Notes: generated by a model not told the origin, from the sequence alone. A DNA stretch of 64,000 nucleotides from BNXB01 sp031556375 (GCA_031556375.1 JAVBTA010000059.1:1-64000), one strand, 5' to 3'. Shown: positions 1 through 9,305, counted from the first letter of the stretch. A program made the numbers and translations.

Positions 1-31
1 TTTTCTTTTACTTCTGTAATCTCAAAATATT

Positions 32-457
32 CTAATAGGCCGGAGGGCAACAATAAACTATAACCATCTTTCTGCATAACACTACTTTTTTTTGCAAAGA
101 TAAAGTTATAATTTTTTCCCTCAACTTTTTACGCTGATCCATCAGTTCTCTCAACTCATCACAACCATTAATGATATCCTGTTCATGTTCACTATAAAAC
201 TGTTTTTGTTTTGCAGGCACCATCTCCAGATACGAAGAATCTATTTTAAGCATAGTCTTCAAAGCACAATCACAAATATTTTTTGCTTTTGCAACATCTA
301 TCCCCTGCTCAACCAAAGGCTTCATACATTCTTTTACATTCTGATCGTAAACTGCCTCTTTGCTCTTCTTACCTGTACAACAAGTCATTGCAATTGCAAG
401 ACATCCTATTATCAAAAAAAATAATACTCGTTTTGTATAGCTAAAAATCTTTGTCAT
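32..457 (-). CDS. Small hypothetical lipoprotein
   Basis: The 141-residue product is not one I recognise. It starts with a lysine/arginine-containing N-terminus, a hydrophobic stretch (about residues 10-25) and a lipobox-like end (AIAMTC-C), so it is probably a lipid-anchored envelope protein. The mature part contains several further cysteines (ECMKPL, NICDCALK, NGCDEL), is helical and charged, and ends in an odd hydrophobic, Cys-rich tail. The start at 457 follows a -7-like TAATTTTG box on the minus strand (486-493), which gives a leader of about 20 nt. It lies downstream of the ndh-like gene on the same strand but has its own apparent promoter. Function is unknown; only the lipoprotein call is supported. 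Confidence 0.6.
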   Translation of the reverse strand: MTKIFSYTKRVLFFLIIGCLAIAMTCCTGKKSKEAVYDQNVKECMKPLVEQGIDVAKAKNICDCALKTMLKIDSSYLEMVPAKQKQFYSEHEQDIINGCDELRELMDQRKKLREKIITLSLQKKVVLCRKMVIVYCCPPAY

Positions 458-485
458 TGGATTATTATTTAAAGTATTCCGTATA

Positions 486-493
486 CAAAATTA
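486..493 (-). promoter_or_regulatory. -7 box for small lipoprotein gene
   Basis: The minus strand reads TAATTTTG, a full match to the Bacteroidota -7 consensus TAnnTTTG, about 30 bp ahead of the start codon at 457. No clear -33 TTTG is seen. Confidence 0.4.
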
Positions 494-511
494 CATATTT
501 TTCCGAAATTT

Positions 512-1801
512 TTAATTTATTCTCGTTTTCGGTCTGATTAACAGCCTCAACGAAATATCGTAAGTAAAGTAACTCCAGGCCCAATCGAGGAAGATGAATA
601 ATTTATTCTTGACTCCCATTATAGTATACAGGTGAACGACAAGCCAGATCCACCAGGCAATAGTCCCGCCGAAATGAAGATGAGCTATATCTGCAACAGC
701 AGCATTACGACCAATTGTTGCCAAAGAACCTTTATCTTTATATTTGAACTGATTTTTTTGTTGACCTCGTTCTTTCAGCTCCAAATTCTCAGCTAAAACC
801 TCAGCCATTTGTAATGCCCCCTGAGCCACTTGGGGATGACCTTTAGGATAGGCTTCCGTTTCCATATACGCAATATCACCTATTGCAAAAAGATTATCGA
901 ATCCATTCACTTCACAAAAACGATTCACCATCAAACGATTTCCTCGTGTGTACAGATCCGGCGAGATTCCGGGCATTTTATATCCGGTAATTCCGGCGAC
1001 CCACAACACATTATCGGAAACAATCTGTTTTCCGTCACTGGTAGACACAACTCCATTTTCATAAGAAGTCACAAAAACATCCTGACTGATTTTCACTCCA
1101 CGTTTTTTCAATGTTTCAGCCGCTTTTGCAGAAGCCTCTTCCGACATCGCTAATAATAATCTTGGAGACGCATCCACTAAATGGATCTCCATCTTTGAAA
1201 AATCTATCTCCGGGTAATCTTTCGGCAAAACCTGATTACGCATATCTGCTAATGCCCCGGCCAATTCCACTCCGGTAGCTCCACCTCCGACAATAACAAA
1301 TGTCAAACGTTTTCTCAACTCCTCTTCATTTTCTGTAGAAGCTGCATCCTCAAAACTTTGCAGTATCCGGTTACGGGCATACAGAGCCTCAGAAACAGAT
1401 TTCAGGGTTATTGTGGTATCCTTGAGAGATTGATTTCCAAAGAAATTTGTATCACAACCCGTAGCAATTACCAAATAATCGTAGTCTACACTGCCTTCAT
1501 TGGTTTCTACGGATTGAGTTTCAGGAGAGACACTAATCACCTCACACATTCTGAAATGTACGTGATCCTTCTTCTGAAAATTTTTACGCAAAGGATAAGC
1601 TATTGAACTGGGTTCCAACCCTGCAATAGCAACCTGATAGAACAAGGGTTGAAACTGGTGATAATTATTTTTATCCAAAAGGATAATCTCAAAATACTTT
1701 GGATTGAGTTTACTTGCGAGTTTGAGACCTCCAAAACCGGCTCCAACGATCACCACTCGTTTTTTTCCGGCTTTTTCGGGTATATTGACCATCTTTTCCA
1801 T
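512..1801 (-). CDS. ndh: Type II NADH:quinone oxidoreductase (NDH-2-like)
   Basis: The 429-residue flavoprotein has an N-terminal FAD-binding Rossmann motif (VVIVGAGFGGLKLA, about residues 16-29) and a second nucleotide-binding motif (FVIVGGGATGVELAG, about 167-181) with the order usual for NDH-2. The C-terminal region is hydrophobic and aromatic (IAWWIWLVVHLYTIMG), consistent with membrane attachment. The family moves electrons from NADH to menaquinone without pumping protons. A second in-frame ATG three codons in (MVNIPEK) is an equally plausible start. It is separated from lepA upstream by a strong hairpin and reads leftward alone. Family assignment is firm; the acceptor quinone is inferred. 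Confidence 0.88.
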   Translation of the reverse strand: MEKMVNIPEKAGKKRVVIVGAGFGGLKLASKLNPKYFEIILLDKNNYHQFQPLFYQVAIAGLEPSSIAYPLRKNFQKKDHVHFRMCEVISVSPETQSVETNEGSVDYDYLVIATGCDTNFFGNQSLKDTTITLKSVSEALYARNRILQSFEDAASTENEEELRKRLTFVIVGGGATGVELAGALADMRNQVLPKDYPEIDFSKMEIHLVDASPRLLLAMSEEASAKAAETLKKRGVKISQDVFVTSYENGVVSTSDGKQIVSDNVLWVAGITGYKMPGISPDLYTRGNRLMVNRFCEVNGFDNLFAIGDIAYMETEAYPKGHPQVAQGALQMAEVLAENLELKERGQQKNQFKYKDKGSLATIGRNAAVADIAHLHFGGTIAWWIWLVVHLYTIMGVKNKLFIFLDWAWSYFTYDISLRLLIRPKTRIN

Positions 1802-1902
1802 AAAAACAGCTTTAAAAATACATTAGATTTTTGCAATTATAACAATTGTTAATGACTATAGTTTTAGAAAGGTAAATAATGTTTAACAATTGCCGGAAAA
1901 AC

Positions 1903-1945
1903 CTCACCCCATCATTTCCAACGATATTTGAAATGATGGGGTGAG
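1903..1945 (-). terminator. Terminator of lepA
   Basis: A perfect 16-bp stem (CTCACCCCATCATTTC pairing with its complement) has an 11-nt loop. On the minus strand it is followed by GTTTTT. It lies just past the lepA stop codon. Confidence 0.85.
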
Positions 1946-1960
1946 TGTTATTTTATATGA

Positions 1961-3748
1961 TTAATCTAATTTTAGAACAGCTAAAAATGCTTTTTGTGGG
2001 ACTTCAACATTTCCGACTTGTTTCATCCGTTTTTTTCCTTCTTTTTGTTTTTCAAGCAATTTACGTTTACGGGATATATCACCACCATAACATTTGGCTG
2101 TTACATCCTTACGCACAGCTTTAATCGTCTCACGGGCAATAATCTTTGCTCCGATAGCAGCCTGAATAGCTACATCAAACTGTTGACGGGGAATTAACTC
2201 TTTTAGTTTCTCACACATCCTGCGACCGAAATTCACCGCATTATCCGCATGTGTCAGAGTAGACAACGCATCTACAGGCTCTCCATTCAACAGGATATCC
2301 AGTTTTACCAGTTTTGAAGGACGATAATCGCTCATATGATAATCGAAAGAAGCGTATCCTTTAGATATACTTTTCAATTTATCATAAAAATCGATTACAA
2401 TCTCTCCAAGAGGAAGATCGTATAAAATTTCCACTCGATCCCCTGAAATATAATCCTGTTTGATCAGAATGCCGCGTTTACCAAGACAAAGGGTCATTAT
2501 GGGCCCGATATAGGTAGTACTGGTAATAACAGATGCCCGGATAAAAGGCTCGTCGATATGATCGATCAACGTAAGTTCCGGCAAGCCCGCCGGATTATGC
2601 ACTTCTTTACATTCGCCATGTTTATCATATACTTTGTATGATACGTTAGGAACGGTAGTAATTACGTCCATATTAAATTCCCGATCCAGACGCTCCTGAA
2701 CAATTTCCATGTGGAGCAGTCCGAGAAATCCACAACGGAAACCAAATCCAAGGGCCACTGACGATTCCGGTTGGAAAGTAAGGGAAGCATCATTCAATTG
2801 CAATTTTTCCAAAGAAGCCCTCAGATTTTCAAAATCTTCGCTATCAATAGGATATAGTCCTGCAAAGACCATTGGCTTAACTTCTTCAAAGCCGTCAATA
2901 GCTACACTACAAGGTCGTTTTACATGTGTAATAGTATCACCGACTTTTACTTCTTTCGAAGTTTTGATTCCGGAAATAATATATCCTACATCGCCACATC
3001 TCACTTCTTCCCGAGGAGACATCTCGAGTTTAAGGATACCGACCTCATCGGCATCATATTCTTTTTCCGTAGCGACAAATTTTACCATGTCGCCCTTACG
3101 GATCGTTCCGTTGACAATTTTATAATATGCAATAATACCCCGGAACGGATTGAATACCGAGTCGAAGATCAATGCCTGCAACGGAGCTTCCGGATCTCCT
3201 TTAGGAGGAGCGACACGTTCTATAACAGCATCCAGGATATCATAAACCCCCTCTCCTGTTTTACCACTGGCGCGAATAATATCGGTACGGGGACAACCTA
3301 ATAATTCAACAATCTGGTCTTCCACCTCTTCCGGCATCGCACTTGGCAAATCGATTTTATTCAGGACAGGAATAATTTCCAGGTCATGCTCCAATGCCAT
3401 ATAAAGGTTAGAGATTGTCTGAGCCTGTATTCCCTGAGCCGCATCGACAATCAGCAAAGCGCCTTCACATGCGGCAATTGAACGGGATACTTCGTATGAG
3501 AAGTCCACGTGTCCCGGAGTATCGATCAGGTTCAGAGTATACTTTTCGCCTTTACAAACATACTGCATTTGTATAGCGTGACTTTTAATTGTAATTCCCC
3601 GTTCTCGCTCCAGATCCATATTATCAAGCACCTGAGCTTGTAAATCCTTCCCTGAAACGGTTTGGGTATATTCCAATAAACGATCGGCCAAAGTACTTTT
3701 ACCATGGTCGATATGTGCAATTATACAAAAATTACGAATATGTTTCAT
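1961..3748 (-). CDS. lepA: Elongation factor 4 (LepA), ribosome back-translocase
   Basis: The 595-residue translational GTPase has G1 AHIDHGKST (about residues 10-18), G3 DTPGHVDF and G4 NKID, followed by EF-G-like domains. The C-terminal LepA domain has the family ending rich in K/R (GGDISRKRKLLEKQKEGKKRMKQ). Length equals the usual 595-600. It acts on stalled ribosomes in the cytoplasm. It has its own promoter (-33 TTTG, 19-bp spacer, -7 TATCTTTG at 3783-3790) and a strong terminator, so it is monocistronic. Confidence 0.97.
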   Translation of the reverse strand: MKHIRNFCIIAHIDHGKSTLADRLLEYTQTVSGKDLQAQVLDNMDLERERGITIKSHAIQMQYVCKGEKYTLNLIDTPGHVDFSYEVSRSIAACEGALLIVDAAQGIQAQTISNLYMALEHDLEIIPVLNKIDLPSAMPEEVEDQIVELLGCPRTDIIRASGKTGEGVYDILDAVIERVAPPKGDPEAPLQALIFDSVFNPFRGIIAYYKIVNGTIRKGDMVKFVATEKEYDADEVGILKLEMSPREEVRCGDVGYIISGIKTSKEVKVGDTITHVKRPCSVAIDGFEEVKPMVFAGLYPIDSEDFENLRASLEKLQLNDASLTFQPESSVALGFGFRCGFLGLLHMEIVQERLDREFNMDVITTVPNVSYKVYDKHGECKEVHNPAGLPELTLIDHIDEPFIRASVITSTTYIGPIMTLCLGKRGILIKQDYISGDRVEILYDLPLGEIVIDFYDKLKSISKGYASFDYHMSDYRPSKLVKLDILLNGEPVDALSTLTHADNAVNFGRRMCEKLKELIPRQQFDVAIQAAIGAKIIARETIKAVRKDVTAKCYGGDISRKRKLLEKQKEGKKRMKQVGNVEVPQKAFLAVLKLD

Positions 3749-3782
3749 TTATTATTTTTAGTGCTGAAAAAATTTTGAGGAA

Positions 3783-3813
3783 CAAAGATACGGCAATTCT
3801 TTTAAACGACAAA
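3783..3813 (-). promoter_or_regulatory. lepA promoter
   Basis: On the minus strand TTTG (3810-3813) is separated by 19 bp from TATCTTTG (3783-3790), about 35 bp ahead of lepA. The -33 element overlaps the foot of the 3811-3840 hairpin. Confidence 0.75.
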
Positions 3814-3840
3814 AAGGTCTATTTCTCAATAGACCTTTTT
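3811..3840 (-). terminator. Hairpin terminator between TlpA-like gene and lepA
   Basis: A perfect 12-bp stem (AAAAAGGTCTAT / ATAGACCTTTTT) has a 6-nt loop, with T tracts on both sides. It lies downstream of the leftward TlpA-like gene and immediately ahead of the lepA promoter. Confidence 0.75.
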
Positions 3841-4062
3841 ATTCAGTTTTTAATAGGCATTAGTCTTTTAAGGCAAAAAGATTGTTTTAGGTTATCGGTA
3901 CAAAGGTGAACGTTTTTTTATGATTCTCCAAATAAAAAAACATATTATATAACATATTTTTATAGATTTCTGATTTCCGCCACATAGCACACCCACGCTA
4001 ACCGACTACAAAACAACAATTTAAACAAAAACTATCATTTTGTTAAAATTTACACTTTTCGA
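3841..4062. other. Non-coding stretch downstream of TlpA-like gene
   Basis: About 220 bp of AT-rich sequence lies between the stop of the TlpA-like gene and its presumed terminator. I see no convincing gene or structured element. The whole gap between genes is 314 bp and otherwise holds only the lepA promoter and the hairpin. Confidence 0.5.
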
Positions 4063-5166
4063 CTATTTTAACACTTCCTCCAGCTTATTTTTCAACTCCA
4101 AACCTGTCAATCCCTTAGCTATAATTGCGCCTGAAGGGTCTAAAAGAACAGTATATGGAATACCCGGAACCGCATAATTTTTAACCGGTTCGGATTTCCA
4201 GTAATTTATATCCGACATCTGCGGCCAGGTCATATTGAGATTTTCTAAGCCTTTTGTCCAGGCTTCAGCATTATGATCCAAAGAATATCCTACAATTTCA
4301 AATTTTTTGAACTTATATTTCGCATATAGTTCCACTATCATCGGCATCTCTTTTCTGCAGGGAGGACACCATGATGCCCAGAAATCCAAAAGAACATATT
4401 TTCCTTTTCCGGCATAATCTGATAATGAAACTGCTTTTCCCGAAGGATCTTTAGAAACAATATCCGTGAACTTTTGTCCGATTGCCGTTTTTTGAACCGC
4501 ATCCAAACGTTCCTGATAAAACATTCCTACTTTACTGGCTTTAAACGCTTCATTTCCCTTACTTAGAACTACTGCCAACTGTTCCGGATCTAAACGCCTT
4601 CCATAAACACTGAACTCTTCTGCACCTAAAGGATTATTTATATTTTCAGAGAAATACTTTACATAAGATTCTTTTTTCTCTTTGTATATATTTTTATATG
4701 CATTATCAAGCTCAACTTCTTTTTCCTCTGTTATAGTACTGTCAGCCTGAGCCTTATCAACTTTTTCCGAAATTTCGTCCAATCGCTTATCAATAGCAGC
4801 CTGTTCCTCCAGATATTGTTGATATGCATCATTTATCTGAGTTCCGTTCACAGTCATATGATCCGAGATCGTTATAATAATTTTTCCGGGTTCAAGCAAT
4901 ATCGCACGTTTTTTCAGAACCTCTCCACTTTCTGCCTGGATAAAATACAATTCCGGGATTTCCTGTATCCCTTCAAACGAAAACTTTTCTCCTTTTATCA
5001 TGGAAGAGTCGCATTTTTCAATGCCCTCATCATTATATTTCACGAGATAAACATACTTTCCTTCCATGTCGGAGGATGAAACTGTCCCTTCTATTCCATA
5101 TTTCCCTTTTTGTTCACAGGAAAAGAAAACCAGGACAAGACTTACTAAGAAAATAATTTTTTTCAT
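4063..5166 (-). CDS. TlpA-like thioredoxin-fold lipoprotein with N-terminal DUF4369-type domain
   Basis: The 367-residue protein begins with a lipoprotein signal (LVLVFFSC). A beta-rich N-terminal domain of the DUF4369 kind follows (about 25-120), then a charged helical linker, then an AhpC/TSA-TlpA domain (about 225-367). The active-site motif is WASWCPPCRKEMP, a CxxC redox pair. Such proteins act in the periplasm as thiol-disulfide reductants or oxidants. The gene follows the outer-membrane barrel gene by 46 bp on the same strand, so the two are probably cotranscribed. The substrate is not evident. Confidence 0.88.
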   Translation of the reverse strand: MKKIIFLVSLVLVFFSCEQKGKYGIEGTVSSSDMEGKYVYLVKYNDEGIEKCDSSMIKGEKFSFEGIQEIPELYFIQAESGEVLKKRAILLEPGKIIITISDHMTVNGTQINDAYQQYLEEQAAIDKRLDEISEKVDKAQADSTITEEKEVELDNAYKNIYKEKKESYVKYFSENINNPLGAEEFSVYGRRLDPEQLAVVLSKGNEAFKASKVGMFYQERLDAVQKTAIGQKFTDIVSKDPSGKAVSLSDYAGKGKYVLLDFWASWCPPCRKEMPMIVELYAKYKFKKFEIVGYSLDHNAEAWTKGLENLNMTWPQMSDINYWKSEPVKNYAVPGIPYTVLLDPSGAIIAKGLTGLELKNKLEEVLK

Positions 5167-5212
5167 GATTATCAGTAATTAAGATCACAAACTTACAAAA
5201 AATAATTGAAAA

Positions 5213-7720
5213 TTAGTTTCCGCCTTGGCCGCCACCACCTTGTTGACCGCCACTAGAACTTTCTCCTGCTTTTGCATCATCATTAGAAATAGTCCTGCGA
5301 GCTTTCTTAACCGACTGTTGTTTTAACTCTCCGAACTGATATGATACCCGGATTCCAAAAGACTGAGTTTGGAATTGCGAAACAGTCTCTGAGTAGAAAG
5401 TAGGATCATTGTTATTCTTAGAAGTAAACGTTCTGTACTTATTAAATGGAGTCGATGCATTGACAGAGACATTCAACTTTTTATTCAGGAACGATTTATT
5501 CAGACTCAATCCATAAAAATAAAAAGTAGAGTTTTCTCCCTGCAAAGATACACCTGGAGTTCCTCCTCCTCCATAGAGAGTAAATCTGAAATCTTTAGGA
5601 AAAGTATATTGACCATTTCCAAAAACAAAACCGGTAAGACCTGAATTTTCCAAGCCGGATCCATTGTTAGTACGAATATCAACATACCCACCTGAAGCAT
5701 TGATATCAAATCTTAGTTTTGCTGTGGGAGTAAATCCAAGATACATATTCAAACCTACACGTTTTTGCTTTCCAATATTATAAAAGCTTGAATAACTGAC
5801 ATCTCCTTCCATGGTAGTAACCCGTTGAATCGAATTATTCATAAAACCATAATCAACACCCGCATTCAAATTAAATTTAGGTTTAAATACACTATAATTC
5901 AGATTTATGTTGTGACCTTTTTCAACATCCAGATTCGGATTTCCCTGACTGATATACTTTGGATCCGAATTATTGACATACGGGTTCAAATAATAAATTC
6001 CGGGACGCTGTATCCTCATATTATATCCAAGACGGAATGAATGAACCATTTTATACCGGTAGGTTATTGTGGTCGAAGGAACCCACGAGAAATAATGTTT
6101 ATCAAAATTCATATCTGTCTTCTTTGGATATTCGGCCTCTATCTGTGTATCTTCCATTCGAAGCCCGGCTTTAAATCCATAATCTTTATAACGAAGATTA
6201 TAGCCTAAATAACCGGCAAGGATATCATAACGATAGTCGAACTCACTATTCGGGAATTGTTCCTGTATCCAACTATTGGTCGCCGGGTTGAAAAGTTCCC
6301 TGTCCGTATTACTTTCATTTAACCGTACAATATATTTCATACCGGCTTCCAATGTATGAATCTTGGCAAATGGGCTTGTATAATCAATCTGGAAAGTATG
6401 TTCTTTATCACTGGCATCATTATCTAATTGTAACCATCGGTCAGGAAAATTTACCGCATTTTCAATTTTTGAATCCGACCATGAATCATTCGGACTCAAA
6501 TTAAAACGATATGAAGCTGTTAATAATTCATCTTTCTTTTTAAAAGTCCGTTGGTAGTCTACATTAAAATTAGTTCCACCGTACGTATTCTCTCCAGAGG
6601 TATTTTGATTATAAGAATATCCTGTAGTTCTATCTGCTAATAACGATTTCACATAAAGATTCGCATCCTGATCACCACTTCCTCCCCGTTTATTAAAGGA
6701 GGCCGAAAACAAATTAGCCGTATCCAGTTCATAACTCAATTCGGCAGAACCATATTGAAAGTTTCCATTATACTCATTAGTACCATTCTGATACAAATAT
6801 TTTTCGGCTCCGGGTTCCGGATTGTAGATCTCCCTGTAAGAATTGAAATCCGATTTCGGATTTCGGTAATGTCCGTAGCTATAATTTCCGGTAAAGCCAA
6901 ACTTTCCATATTTAGCTGATAAATAAGCATTCCCATTATACCCCCCCCTGGAATCGACACCAGCTCCTACATTAGCTGTATATCCTCCCATAGGCTGTTT
7001 GTTTGTAATGATATTGATAATTCCGGTTACTCCTTCCGCATCATATTTTGCTCCCGGATCCGTAATTACCTCCACACTTTTAATCATACTGGCAGGCATA
7101 CTGCGAAGTACCTGAGTCGGATTACTGGAAATCATGGAGGAAGGTTTTCCATCCAAATATATTTTGTAACCGGAAGACCCCTTCAACTGTATATTGTCTT
7201 CTCCATCAACTGTAATCATTGGGACTTTTCTCATCATATCCAATACGGTACTGGTTTTTGAATCCGGATCATCCTGCATACTGTAAGTTATCTTATCCAA
7301 ATCTACAGCAACAAGGGGTTTTATTGCAGTAACGACAACTTCACCCAGGTTTTGACTATCAGAAAGTGGTAACTTAGATAAATCAACCGTTTTATCCGTA
7401 CCGGTTACTTCAAATGGCTTTACCAACGGAGCCTTTCCAAGTGTATTTACAAGCAAATCAAATTTACCGGCAGTATTCAATATAATATTAAACTTACCAT
7501 CATTATCGGTAGACAAAAGTTTAACTACTTTCGCTGGATTACCAGCTTCTGTGATTTTTAAAGTTACATACGGAATTGATTCCTGACTCAATGAATCAAC
7601 AACCTGACCTTTAAGAGTAACACTGACACGAGTACCTGCTGCAGGCGCTGTCTGAGAATACAATGGAAAAGCCATTGAAAGTGTTAAAATAAAAATCGCC
7701 AATGCAAAAATTCTTTTCAT
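5213..7720 (-). CDS. TonB-dependent-receptor-like outer-membrane beta-barrel protein
   Basis: The start chosen (MKRIFALAIFILTLS...) gives 835 residues with a clear signal peptide. A longer frame back to 7813 would cross a -7 box and bury the signal peptide. After the signal comes a carboxypeptidase-regulatory-like domain (VTLKGQVVDSLSQESIPYVTL), then a plug-like domain (DMMRKVPMITVDGEDNIQLKG; GAKYDAEGVTGIINIITNK) and a C-terminal OMP_b-brl_3 barrel of alternating aromatic strands. The tail is very Gly/Gln/Ser rich (GESSSGGQQGGGGQGGN), which is unusual after a barrel. No SusD partner is adjacent. The ligand is unknown; pairing with the TlpA-like gene suggests an envelope function. Confidence 0.85.
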   Translation of the reverse strand: MKRIFALAIFILTLSMAFPLYSQTAPAAGTRVSVTLKGQVVDSLSQESIPYVTLKITEAGNPAKVVKLLSTDNDGKFNIILNTAGKFDLLVNTLGKAPLVKPFEVTGTDKTVDLSKLPLSDSQNLGEVVVTAIKPLVAVDLDKITYSMQDDPDSKTSTVLDMMRKVPMITVDGEDNIQLKGSSGYKIYLDGKPSSMISSNPTQVLRSMPASMIKSVEVITDPGAKYDAEGVTGIINIITNKQPMGGYTANVGAGVDSRGGYNGNAYLSAKYGKFGFTGNYSYGHYRNPKSDFNSYREIYNPEPGAEKYLYQNGTNEYNGNFQYGSAELSYELDTANLFSASFNKRGGSGDQDANLYVKSLLADRTTGYSYNQNTSGENTYGGTNFNVDYQRTFKKKDELLTASYRFNLSPNDSWSDSKIENAVNFPDRWLQLDNDASDKEHTFQIDYTSPFAKIHTLEAGMKYIVRLNESNTDRELFNPATNSWIQEQFPNSEFDYRYDILAGYLGYNLRYKDYGFKAGLRMEDTQIEAEYPKKTDMNFDKHYFSWVPSTTITYRYKMVHSFRLGYNMRIQRPGIYYLNPYVNNSDPKYISQGNPNLDVEKGHNINLNYSVFKPKFNLNAGVDYGFMNNSIQRVTTMEGDVSYSSFYNIGKQKRVGLNMYLGFTPTAKLRFDINASGGYVDIRTNNGSGLENSGLTGFVFGNGQYTFPKDFRFTLYGGGGTPGVSLQGENSTFYFYGLSLNKSFLNKKLNVSVNASTPFNKYRTFTSKNNNDPTFYSETVSQFQTQSFGIRVSYQFGELKQQSVKKARRTISNDDAKAGESSSGGQQGGGGQGGN

Positions 7721-8031
7721 GTAATTTTCTTTATTTAATTGATTTATATAAAGTACGCTTACGTCTAAAAGTTTGGACAAAGATAGATTCTTTCTATTTA
7801 TATTTATATTCATTTTGTTTTTTTATATTCTCACAAGCTAATTTTAAGATATTTTATTATAAAATTCATCTTAACATCTGATTTGAAGCCATAAAATAAG
7901 TTCAAATTCAGATTATTTTCTTCAATCTTAGTTCTTTTTATTATAAACAGAAACGAATATCAGTGTATTATTAGCCTAATACAGTACAAAGATATATCTT
8001 TTTTTATAATTTCAAAAATATTAAACAAAAA
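7721..8031. promoter_or_regulatory. Leader region with two -7 boxes for the OMP gene
   Basis: This AT-rich non-coding stretch holds two minus-strand TATCTTTG boxes, at 7778-7785 and 7987-7994. The distal one has a TTTG 18 bp upstream (8013-8016); the proximal one lacks a clear -33 element. Leader length would be about 50 or 265 nt. Nothing coding is visible. Confidence 0.45.
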
Positions 8032-8055
8032 AGAGGCCCTATAAATAAGGCCTCT
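8032..8055 (-). terminator. Terminator of DUF6249 gene
   Basis: The stem AGAGGCC / GGCCTCT has a 10-nt loop and is followed on the minus strand by CTTTTTTG. It lies 36 bp past the stop of the 8091 gene. Confidence 0.7.
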
Positions 8056-8090
8056 CAATTTTCAAACTTAAACTAACACCTATTTATTTG

Positions 8091-8519
8091 TTATTTATTT
8101 CCATTATTGCGTTGTTTCATTTCAATCAGATAAGCGGAAAGCAAACCGATTCCTCCAAAAACAGCTATACATGCAAAATAAATAGTTTCTTTAAATCCGC
8201 GTAAATTATGATTAACTTCCCAATTATCATGAGCCTGAGTCAACAGATCGCCAATCATTACATACTGAATAAAGAAGGCTACAATCGCACCAAGACCAAT
8301 ACCAATCATCAATAAAGAGATTTTCAACGGCCATGAAGAAGTTGAAATTTCCATTCTTTTTAGAAAAGGTAGACTTAAATTTAAATCAACGGGATCAGCT
8401 CTTTCTGAAAATTTTTCAATCATCAACATTCTTTCCTTACGCCTTGCAAATAATTCAAACAAACGATAAATACCAAGTGTAATAATTCCTACGATAGCAA
8501 TTGCCATTAATTCTTCCAT
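8091..8519 (-). CDS. DUF6249-type small membrane protein
   Basis: The 142-residue protein has three hydrophobic segments: about 5-22, about 67-90 (ISLLMIGIGLGAIVAFFIQYVMI) and about 113-132 (TIYFACIAVFGGIGLLSAYLI). A charged cytosolic stretch (FARRKERMLMIEKFSER) follows the first. It matches the DUF6249 type that I associate with ECF sigma operons in Bacteroidota. It is divergent from the ECF sigma gene at 8751 across a 230-bp region containing a long inverted repeat, so it may be part of the same regulon. Function is unknown. Confidence 0.7.
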   Translation of the reverse strand: MEELMAIAIVGIITLGIYRLFELFARRKERMLMIEKFSERADPVDLNLSLPFLKRMEISTSSWPLKISLLMIGIGLGAIVAFFIQYVMIGDLLTQAHDNWEVNHNLRGFKETIYFACIAVFGGIGLLSAYLIEMKQRNNGNK

Positions 8520-8586
8520 AACTTTAATTGTTAATTGTTAAACTTTTTTATTTTGTATTTGCTCTTTTGACTCTGGAGATTGAAAA

Positions 8587-8708
8587 AGGTTACAAAGTAA
8601 ATTGAGGATTGAAAATTGAGAACTGAAAATCACCTAATAATCAACAAATTAAAATTACGAGAAGGCATCATTCTCAATTCTCAATTTATTTAATTACTTT
8701 TGTAACCT
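8587..8708. repeat. Long imperfect inverted repeat in ECF sigma promoter region
   Basis: Arm 8587-8622 (AGGTTACAAAGTAA...TTGAGAA) and arm 8671-8708 (TTCTCAA...TTACTTTTGTAACCT) are nearly complementary over about 36 bp, with a 48-bp centre. The right arm contains the -7 box TACTTTTG for the sigma gene, and the left arm a near match facing the DUF6249 gene. It could be a degenerate MITE-like insertion or a shared operator. Confidence 0.6.
8695..8702 (+). promoter_or_regulatory. -7 box for ECF sigma operon
   Basis: TACTTTTG matches TAnnTTTG and lies about 50 bp ahead of the ATG at 8751. No good -33 TTTG is seen at the expected distance, which may mean an activator or a self-regulated ECF promoter. 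Confidence 0.45.
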
Positions 8709-8750
8709 ATCATTCATCCTTGCGTCTAAAGAGCATTGAATGATCTGAAA

Positions 8751-9305
8751 ATGGCTAAATCTAATGATTTGTATTGGATACAGTGCGTGAAAGCCGGAGA
8801 CTACTCCGCCTTTTCGCATATCGTATCAGCCTATCAGAAGATGGTCTTTAACGTTATCCTCCGGATTGTCAACCACAGGGAAGATGCTGAGGATATCACG
8901 CAAGAGGTCTTTGTAAAAGTTTTTAAATCGTTGGACAACTTCAAAGAAGAATCGGAATTTTCAACCTGGCTATACCGTATTGCATATAATACTACTTTGT
9001 CGGAACTCAGAAAAAAGAAAATGGTCGTTTCTTCTTTTGATGATAATTTTTCGAAATTGGAAGACGAAGAAGTTCTTGATGAAATAGATAATATTTCAAC
9101 TGAAGAACGAATCCAATATCTGGAACAGGCCATAAAAATGCTGAATAGTGAAGACGCTCTCATTATTACTATGTTTTATATGAACGAACAGTCGATCGAA
9201 CAAATCAGCATTATCACTGGGCTGACGATAGCAAATATTAAGGTGAAATTACACCGCATACGAAAAAAATTAGCGATTGACATCAATAAATTGATTGAAA
9301 GATGA
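8751..9305 (+). CDS. ECF-type RNA polymerase sigma factor
   Basis: The ATG at 8751 (MAKSNDLYWIQCVKAGD) gives 184 residues; a TTG five codons upstream is less likely. Sigma region 2 is clear (AFSHIVSAYQKMVFNVILRIVNHREDAEDITQEVFVKVFKSL split over about 18-65, then STWLYRIAYN). Region 4 lies near the end (about 145-180, EQISIITGLTIANIKVKLHRIRKKL). The length is usual for ECF factors. The stop overlaps the start of the next gene by 4 bp, which implies translational coupling to a small membrane protein likely to be its regulator. Target promoters are unknown. Confidence 0.9.
   Translation: MAKSNDLYWIQCVKAGDYSAFSHIVSAYQKMVFNVILRIVNHREDAEDITQEVFVKVFKSLDNFKEESEFSTWLYRIAYNTTLSELRKKKMVVSSFDDNFSKLEDEEVLDEIDNISTEERIQYLEQAIKMLNSEDALIITMFYMNEQSIEQISIITGLTIANIKVKLHRIRKKLAIDINKLIER

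Noticed and set aside
2709..3301. Open frames antisense to lepA
   Set aside because: They lie wholly within a conserved gene, show no family features and have no promoter of their own.
7721..7813. Longer N-terminus of the outer-membrane barrel protein from 7813
   Set aside because: It would precede a good signal peptide by 31 residues and cross a -7 promoter box.
8736..8750. TTG start of the ECF sigma gene
   Set aside because: An ATG five codons later fits the usual N-terminus better.
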